Assembly (NCBI GenBank): GCA_949286445.1
Contig: CASECL010000150.1
Span: 1-17,906, forward strand
Length of the DNA: 17,906 nt
Direction of reading: 5' to 3'
Source: an uncultured bacterium
GTDB lineage: Bacteria > Verrucomicrobiota > Lentisphaeria > Victivallales > Victivallaceae
The notes beneath the pieces were generated by a model. It was not told the DNA's origin and did not search any database. It was given only the letters and a program-made list of their open reading frames with translations. Shown here piece by piece: positions 13,764 to 17,906 of this stretch; the first letter of the stretch is position 1, and every line of letters begins with the position of its first letter. The translations under genes were made by a program, and so were the position numbers.

Positions 13764-16700
13764 ATGATCAGCAGGAAAATTATTCCCGGTATCGTTACCG
13801 CCGCTGTCATCGGCGCGACCGCGGCGGCTTCAGCCTCCGCTACCCGTCCGCCCAAGGTGGATCAGTCAAAATTCAAAGGCAAGGGCACACAGAATGCAGC
13901 TTTTGTCTTTACCCCGTATTACGAGTTCGGCACCCTGCCGCAGGATAAGGGACTTCCTTACACCCGGAGCAGCGCGGAATACGCAGATAAAGTCTTTTCC
14001 GACTGCATCGCGCTTCACGAACTCGGCCGTTACGTTATGGTTTACGGCAAAAAGGTGCGCATCGACAACTCCGATATTCTCCGGGGCGAACCGGTGCTTA
14101 AAGACGGCAAAGTGTATGTACCGGCAGATTTCATGAATGTACTCTTTACCAAAAAGGACGCCAAATTCGCTCCGGCTCCGGACTATATCAGTAAATATGT
14201 CTGGGTTTACGATCTGCCGCCGGTGAAAATGCCCCGTTCCATTATGGTAAAACCGGAAAAGATCAACGGCAAATATTACATTGACCTTGCCGAAGCAGTA
14301 AAAGCCGCCGGGCTGAAAGCCAAAGTTGACCGCGGTCTCTGGCTGATTGCGGAAAAAGATCACCGTTTCCCCCGGCTCAGTGAAGAGGAAATGGATAACC
14401 TGATCACCCGGTTTGACACCCCGGAAAAATACATCGATCCGGAACTGGCGGCAAAGTATATCCCCACCTTGCACAATCAGGGCATGTGGTACACTCACGT
14501 CAAAATCAAACCCGGACAGGAAAAAATGTTCGACGGTCCGGAAGAAGTATTCCCGCTTACCCCCAAAAGCGAATATGACTACTCCGGTATAAACACCAAG
14601 CTCTTCGGGTCCAAAGTACCCGCCCCCGGCGTCTGGCCCCGGCTGTTTTTCAGCCCGGAAGATATTCCGGCTATGCGGGAACGTCTGAAACATGATAAAC
14701 AGATGCAGAAGAGTTTTGCCGAACTGGAATTCTGTTTGAAAAAATCCTTCCTTGATCCCAAGACCGATGACGGAAAAGTTTTTGACCAGCTGGCTTCCGG
14801 AAAAGTGGATAAACTTACCTGGACGAAGTACAAACACAATAACACCATCCAGGGACAGCTTCCCTCCACCTTTGACGGTCAGAAGCCCTCGGTTTACAGC
14901 AGTCACATCAACTACAACTCCACCGGGCTCACCTCCCTGGCGGTTTACGCCCTGCTGTCCGGCGATGACCAGCTGGGCAAAAAAGTGGCCGATGCCACTT
15001 ACAACTATTACAAACTGATTGAGCCGATGCTGGATGAATACCTGAAAAATTCCGACAGCGAATTCGGTTTCAACTTCGACACTGCCAATGGCTCCACCAC
15101 CCAGTGGCGCGGACGGCACGGAGTTGTGCCGCACATGGATTACTTCTTTGCGCTGGATCTCAATGGCAGATTTTTCACCCCGGAACAGAAGGAATTCTTC
15201 CGCAAATACATTGCCAAAGCTACTTACGGCGTCCGCACCAACGGCGGCGACGGGCCGCGGCGCAACTGGCGTGACATCAACCACGTCACCTGGCATTTGA
15301 CCCATCTGCTCGGTCTGCTGGCCATTGAAGGATTGGAAGGCTGCGATCCGGAAGCACTCGCCTCCGGCAAAGAACTGGTGGGCGACTTTGTGGAATGGGG
15401 CGTCAATAAATACGGCACCACCTTTGAATCAAATGGCAAGTCCGGCGGCGGCATGGTATTCCAGCTGCTTTCCATGATCGCTTTGGCCCGCCGCGGAGAC
15501 AATTACTTTGCCCATCCCCACTGGCGGAAATATGCCGAAGGACAGGTGCAGAATATGTCGCCTTTCAGCGATGTGGCGGTTTCCTCCGGCAGCTGGTCCG
15601 GCGGCACCCTCAATCCGCCCAATGTCATGGTGCTTCACACCGCTTATCCCGGCAACCGTTATGCCGAACTGCTCCTCACCCGGCGCAGTGATTACGATCC
15701 GGCGACTTTTGACGTCGAAGCTTACAAGAAAGATATGGCCGCCAATCCCAAAAAATATCAGCGTCTCCGTATGCCCAGTCCGTCATATCCTGACTTTGTC
15801 ATGGGAGTATTCTGGGACAGCGAATGGAAGAAAACCACCCGTAAAGATGCCAATGCACCGCTGGATTTTGTCGATGACATAACCGGTATTCTTTCCAGTT
15901 ACAGCTCCAACGAAGAAGATGCCGCCTGGCTGCATTTCTGGACCCGGGCCAATCATTACATGGGTTCCGGTCACCATCACGCCGACGCAGGCATGTTCCA
16001 CTTCTCCTCCGATAAAGTGGACTGGATCCGGGAATCCCGCGACCAGATGCTTTACGACGGAGCTTTCCACAATCAGGTGCTTATTGACGGCAAAGCCGCC
16101 CCGGAAGGCCCCATGGCCAGGCCGGAATGGCTGGGAGCGAAAACTTCACCTCTGGCGTCTTTCGCCTCCGGAGATCTTTCCAACTCCTACCGTTACGGCT
16201 GGAGCTGCCAGTTCATGCTGTTTGACAACAAGAGCAACTGGGCGGTCAACGACGGAAAAGAGTGGGAACTGGCCACCGATCCATATCAGCTGAAATTCTT
16301 CAAAGGCACCCAGCGTTACAAGATGCGGCCCTGGTGGGCGACCGGAGTGTTCTCCAACTGGTTCCCAAACTTCCAGTACAGCCACAACCCGGTGGAATAC
16401 GTTTACCGCACCGCCGGTCTGGTGAAGGGCAAACACCCCTATGCCGTGATTGCCGACGACCTGAAAAAGGATGACAAGTCCCACCTCTATTGCTGGACTG
16501 CTTATCTTGGCCGCCGGGTCTGGCGCATCCGGGATGACAAATTGCCACCAAACATGCTTCTGCTCGGTGTCGATCCCTCCAGGGAGGAAAAACCCCATCA
16601 CGCCGGCATCGGTGCTATGCGCCATATCAAGAAAGGTTCTCCGGCTCTGCTGGCAGTGGTGCTTTCACCCACCGATACGGAAGATCCCAATGAAGCACTT

Positions 16701-16985
16701 ATCGAAACGGTTACCGTCCGCGGTCAGCGTCCCCCGGTTTCCCGGCGCGGCTGGCAGGCGGAAAGCTTCTCCGACCGGCTCCAGAGCTGCTATCGGGGAG
16801 TTGAGGCCAAATTCAGAATTCTGCTCATTCCGGTAAAATACGGCGAAACTTATCCGGAAATCACCGTCAACGGCGATGAAGCTGAAATCAAATGGCCGGA
16901 TCAGAAAGACGTCATATCTTTCAGCAAAGGAAGGAACGGTGCGGCGGAGGTTTCTGTCTCCCGGGACGGCAAAAAGATATTCTGA
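13764..16985 (+). CDS. secreted heparinase II/III-like polysaccharide lyase
   Basis: This is a 1073-residue exported protein. A signal peptide (MISRK plus a hydrophobic stretch to about residue 26) precedes two repeats resembling the copper-amine-oxidase N-terminal 'stalk' domain: one near residues 90-128 with KDGKVYVPADFMNVLF, another near 170-196 with GKYYIDLAEAVKAAGLK. Residues about 300-700 look like the alpha-toroid of heparinase II/III and alginate-lyase relatives, opening with WPRLFFSPEDIPAMRERL. NYNSTGL at 383-389 and WRDINHVTWH at 502-511, including H507, are candidate active-site blocks. The beta-sandwich part contains HHHADAGMF at 737-745, a family hallmark. These enzymes usually cleave acidic polysaccharides; the substrate is not readable here. 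AAGGAG lies five to six bases before the ATG. A LamG gene follows after 32 bp. Confidence 0.82.
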   Translation: MISRKIIPGIVTAAVIGATAAASASATRPPKVDQSKFKGKGTQNAAFVFTPYYEFGTLPQDKGLPYTRSSAEYADKVFSDCIALHELGRYVMVYGKKVRIDNSDILRGEPVLKDGKVYVPADFMNVLFTKKDAKFAPAPDYISKYVWVYDLPPVKMPRSIMVKPEKINGKYYIDLAEAVKAAGLKAKVDRGLWLIAEKDHRFPRLSEEEMDNLITRFDTPEKYIDPELAAKYIPTLHNQGMWYTHVKIKPGQEKMFDGPEEVFPLTPKSEYDYSGINTKLFGSKVPAPGVWPRLFFSPEDIPAMRERLKHDKQMQKSFAELEFCLKKSFLDPKTDDGKVFDQLASGKVDKLTWTKYKHNNTIQGQLPSTFDGQKPSVYSSHINYNSTGLTSLAVYALLSGDDQLGKKVADATYNYYKLIEPMLDEYLKNSDSEFGFNFDTANGSTTQWRGRHGVVPHMDYFFALDLNGRFFTPEQKEFFRKYIAKATYGVRTNGGDGPRRNWRDINHVTWHLTHLLGLLAIEGLEGCDPEALASGKELVGDFVEWGVNKYGTTFESNGKSGGGMVFQLLSMIALARRGDNYFAHPHWRKYAEGQVQNMSPFSDVAVSSGSWSGGTLNPPNVMVLHTAYPGNRYAELLLTRRSDYDPATFDVEAYKKDMAANPKKYQRLRMPSPSYPDFVMGVFWDSEWKKTTRKDANAPLDFVDDITGILSSYSSNEEDAAWLHFWTRANHYMGSGHHHADAGMFHFSSDKVDWIRESRDQMLYDGAFHNQVLIDGKAAPEGPMARPEWLGAKTSPLASFASGDLSNSYRYGWSCQFMLFDNKSNWAVNDGKEWELATDPYQLKFFKGTQRYKMRPWWATGVFSNWFPNFQYSHNPVEYVYRTAGLVKGKHPYAVIADDLKKDDKSHLYCWTAYLGRRVWRIRDDKLPPNMLLLGVDPSREEKPHHAGIGAMRHIKKGSPALLAVVLSPTDTEDPNEALIETVTVRGQRPPVSRRGWQAESFSDRLQSCYRGVEAKFRILLIPVKYGETYPEITVNGDEAEIKWPDQKDVISFSKGRNGAAEVSVSRDGKKIF

Positions 16986-17017
16986 AATTCAACAAAGCAA
17001 AAACAGGGAGAAAAAAT

Positions 17018-17632
17018 ATGAAAAAATTGACCTCGATCTTAGCCGTATCATTAAGCTGTCTTGCGCTGGGCGCGGCGGACATTGTCTTTCAGGAAAAATG
17101 CGATACCGTTCCCGCCAACGCCAAAGGGATAACCCTGACTGAGGGTGTTTACGGCAAAGCCTGGAAAATGGACGGCACCGGCGGGCTGACGGTTGACAAG
17201 AGCCTTGATCTTGCCGACGGCTTCACCATTGCCATGTGGGTGAAGCCCGCCGGGGTCAGAAATTACCAGTCGCTCTTTTACTATGGGTATTCGCTGTACT
17301 GGCGGCTGCAGGGAAAAAGTTCCTGCTTCAACTTCAACGGCTGGCACACGCTGGAAGTACCCGACACCTTTTCCGCCAACGAATGGATTCACGTTGCCAC
17401 CACGTTTGACGGCACAACCATGATTACCTACGCCGACGGCAAAAAGGTGGGAGAAGCCAAACCGGCAAACACCAAAATCACCAACAAGGACAGCATCTCT
17501 CTTTTCTTCCGTCCGGAGGAAAAACAGGAGAGCCGCTTCACCGGCGAAGCCGATGAAATCGTTGTCTACAACGGCGCGTTGACTCCGGAAGAGGTCGCCA
17601 AACTGGCCGCTGTACCGGCAGAAAAAAATTGA
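17018..17632 (+). CDS. small secreted LamG-domain protein
   Basis: This 204-residue protein has a signal peptide (MKKLTSILAVSLSCLALGAA) and otherwise a single concanavalin-A-like LamG domain. Typical marks are FTIAMWVKP, the strand pair around EWIHVATTFDG, ADGKKVGE, and the closing FTGEADEIVVYNGALTPEE. Such domains usually bind carbohydrate or protein, often as modules of larger enzymes; here the domain is free-standing. The start at 17018 is chosen for its GGGAG seven bases upstream; the frame continues upstream into the previous gene. It probably shares a transcript with the lyase-like gene and may help bind substrate. A near-identical paralog starts 149 bp downstream. Confidence 0.85.
   Translation: MKKLTSILAVSLSCLALGAADIVFQEKCDTVPANAKGITLTEGVYGKAWKMDGTGGLTVDKSLDLADGFTIAMWVKPAGVRNYQSLFYYGYSLYWRLQGKSSCFNFNGWHTLEVPDTFSANEWIHVATTFDGTTMITYADGKKVGEAKPANTKITNKDSISLFFRPEEKQESRFTGEADEIVVYNGALTPEEVAKLAAVPAEKN
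17060..17142 (+). repeat. 83-bp exact repeat, copy 1
   Basis: This block encodes the end of the signal peptide and the start of the mature LamG protein. It is identical to 17824-17906, while the preceding 42 coding bases differ at about ten positions. The repeat ends exactly where the window ends. Confidence 0.95.
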
Positions 17633-17781
17633 CCGTTGTCTCAAGAGACAACAAAATATATTCCCCCCGGGAAATGGTCTTTCAGCCGCTTCCGGATGGG
17701 AAATGAATAACAGATGCTTTCCGCCGTATCTCAAGACGGAAAACAGAAAATTCAGAAATATGAAACCAAAAGGATAAAACC
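17633..17781 (+). other. spacer between the two LamG genes, with hairpin
   Basis: Right after the stop codon, gttgtctc at 17635-17642 is perfectly complementary to gagacaac at 17645-17652; as RNA this would be seven pairs with a caag loop. No T-run follows, so it is not a clear terminator, and the downstream paralog could be read from the same transcript. A second, weaker pairing (tttccg at 17718-17723 with cggaaa at 17737-17742) lies before the next gene. AAGGAT precedes the ATG of the paralog. Confidence 0.45.
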
Positions 17782-17906
17782 ATGAAAAAATTAACTTCTG
17801 TTATTGCCGTATCACTGAGCTGCCTTGCGCTGGGCGCGGCGGACATTGTCTTTCAGGAAAAATGCGATACCGTTCCCGCCAACGCCAAAGGGATAACCCT
17901 GACTGA
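17782..17906 (+). CDS. LamG protein paralog, truncated by the window edge
   Basis: The first 41 codons of a second small secreted protein are visible. It begins MKKLTSVIAVSLSCLALGAA and continues with the same mature start as its neighbour. The ribosome site AAGGAT is about six bases ahead. The signal-peptide part differs from the first copy at several codons, two of them amino-acid changes, while the following 83 bases are identical. The rest, presumably a LamG domain, is outside the window. Confidence 0.85.
   Translation, partial: MKKLTSVIAVSLSCLALGAADIVFQEKCDTVPANAKGITLT
17824..17906 (+). repeat. 83-bp exact repeat, copy 2
   Basis: This is identical to 17060-17142 and reaches the last base of the window. 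A contig that stops where a perfect repeat runs out of unique sequence is a common assembly outcome, so the right-hand continuation should be treated with care. Confidence 0.95.

Noticed and set aside
13866..15305. 479-codon open frame on the minus strand
   Set aside because: It lies wholly opposite the lyase-like gene, has no recognisable domain, and is explained by codon bias on the coding strand.
464..17906. tRNA genes, CRISPR arrays, transposases or phage genes
   Set aside because: None seen on either strand by reading for family motifs, TPsiC-like sequences or regularly spaced repeats.

Overview
The window reads as a piece of a Lentisphaerota-like (Victivallales-type) bacterial genome, or a close PVC relative. 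This placement is an inference from gene content and style: a large secreted heparinase-II/III-like enzyme followed by small secreted LamG proteins, an AraC regulator, an AsmA-type giant envelope protein, a two-domain protein of a type I associate with PVC genomes, and moderate GC with many CCGGA/CCGGAA words. No rRNA, tRNA or CRISPR array was found. Both ends of the window lie inside repeats (bases 1-82 and 17824-17906), which suggests a metagenome contig that broke at repeats.

Layout. (1) Bases 1-463 hold two copies of an 82-bp palindrome-bearing repeat separated by AT-rich DNA, with no credible gene. (2) Bases 464-9775 are a continuous minus-strand block. In transcription order it encodes 5-formyltetrahydrofolate cyclo-ligase, RNase Y, alanine racemase, a metallophosphoesterase, a conserved small protein of unknown function, a 1215-residue AsmA-like envelope protein and an AraC regulator. 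Several junctions are tight: a stop codon abuts the start of rny, and alr and the phosphoesterase share an ATGA overlap. The block mixes one-carbon metabolism, mRNA turnover, peptidoglycan precursor supply and probable outer-membrane maintenance. (3) Bases 9776-10295 are a 520-bp gap with opposing promoter-like sequences and several hairpins. (4) Bases 10296-12298 on the plus strand hold a small lipoprotein gene coupled by a GTGA overlap to a GT-C-type membrane glycosyltransferase gene that contains a G8 tract. (5) A convergent sugar-nucleotidyltransferase-like gene lies at 12390-13322 on the minus strand. (6) Bases 13323-13763 are a divergent regulatory region with a perfect inverted repeat and two pairs of helically phased direct repeats. 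(7) Bases 13764-17906 on the plus strand are a secreted polysaccharide-degradation cluster: a 1073-residue heparinase-like protein with an N-terminal stalk-like segment, a 204-residue LamG protein, and the truncated start of a near-identical LamG paralog.

The best candidates for something undescribed are the 82-bp repeat with a GNRA-capped 13-bp hairpin, the enzyme plus tandem LamG arrangement with a mosaic paralog, the potentially phase-variable glycosyltransferase, and the phased operator-like repeats upstream of the lyase-like gene. Nothing in the window is clearly a defence or mobile system.
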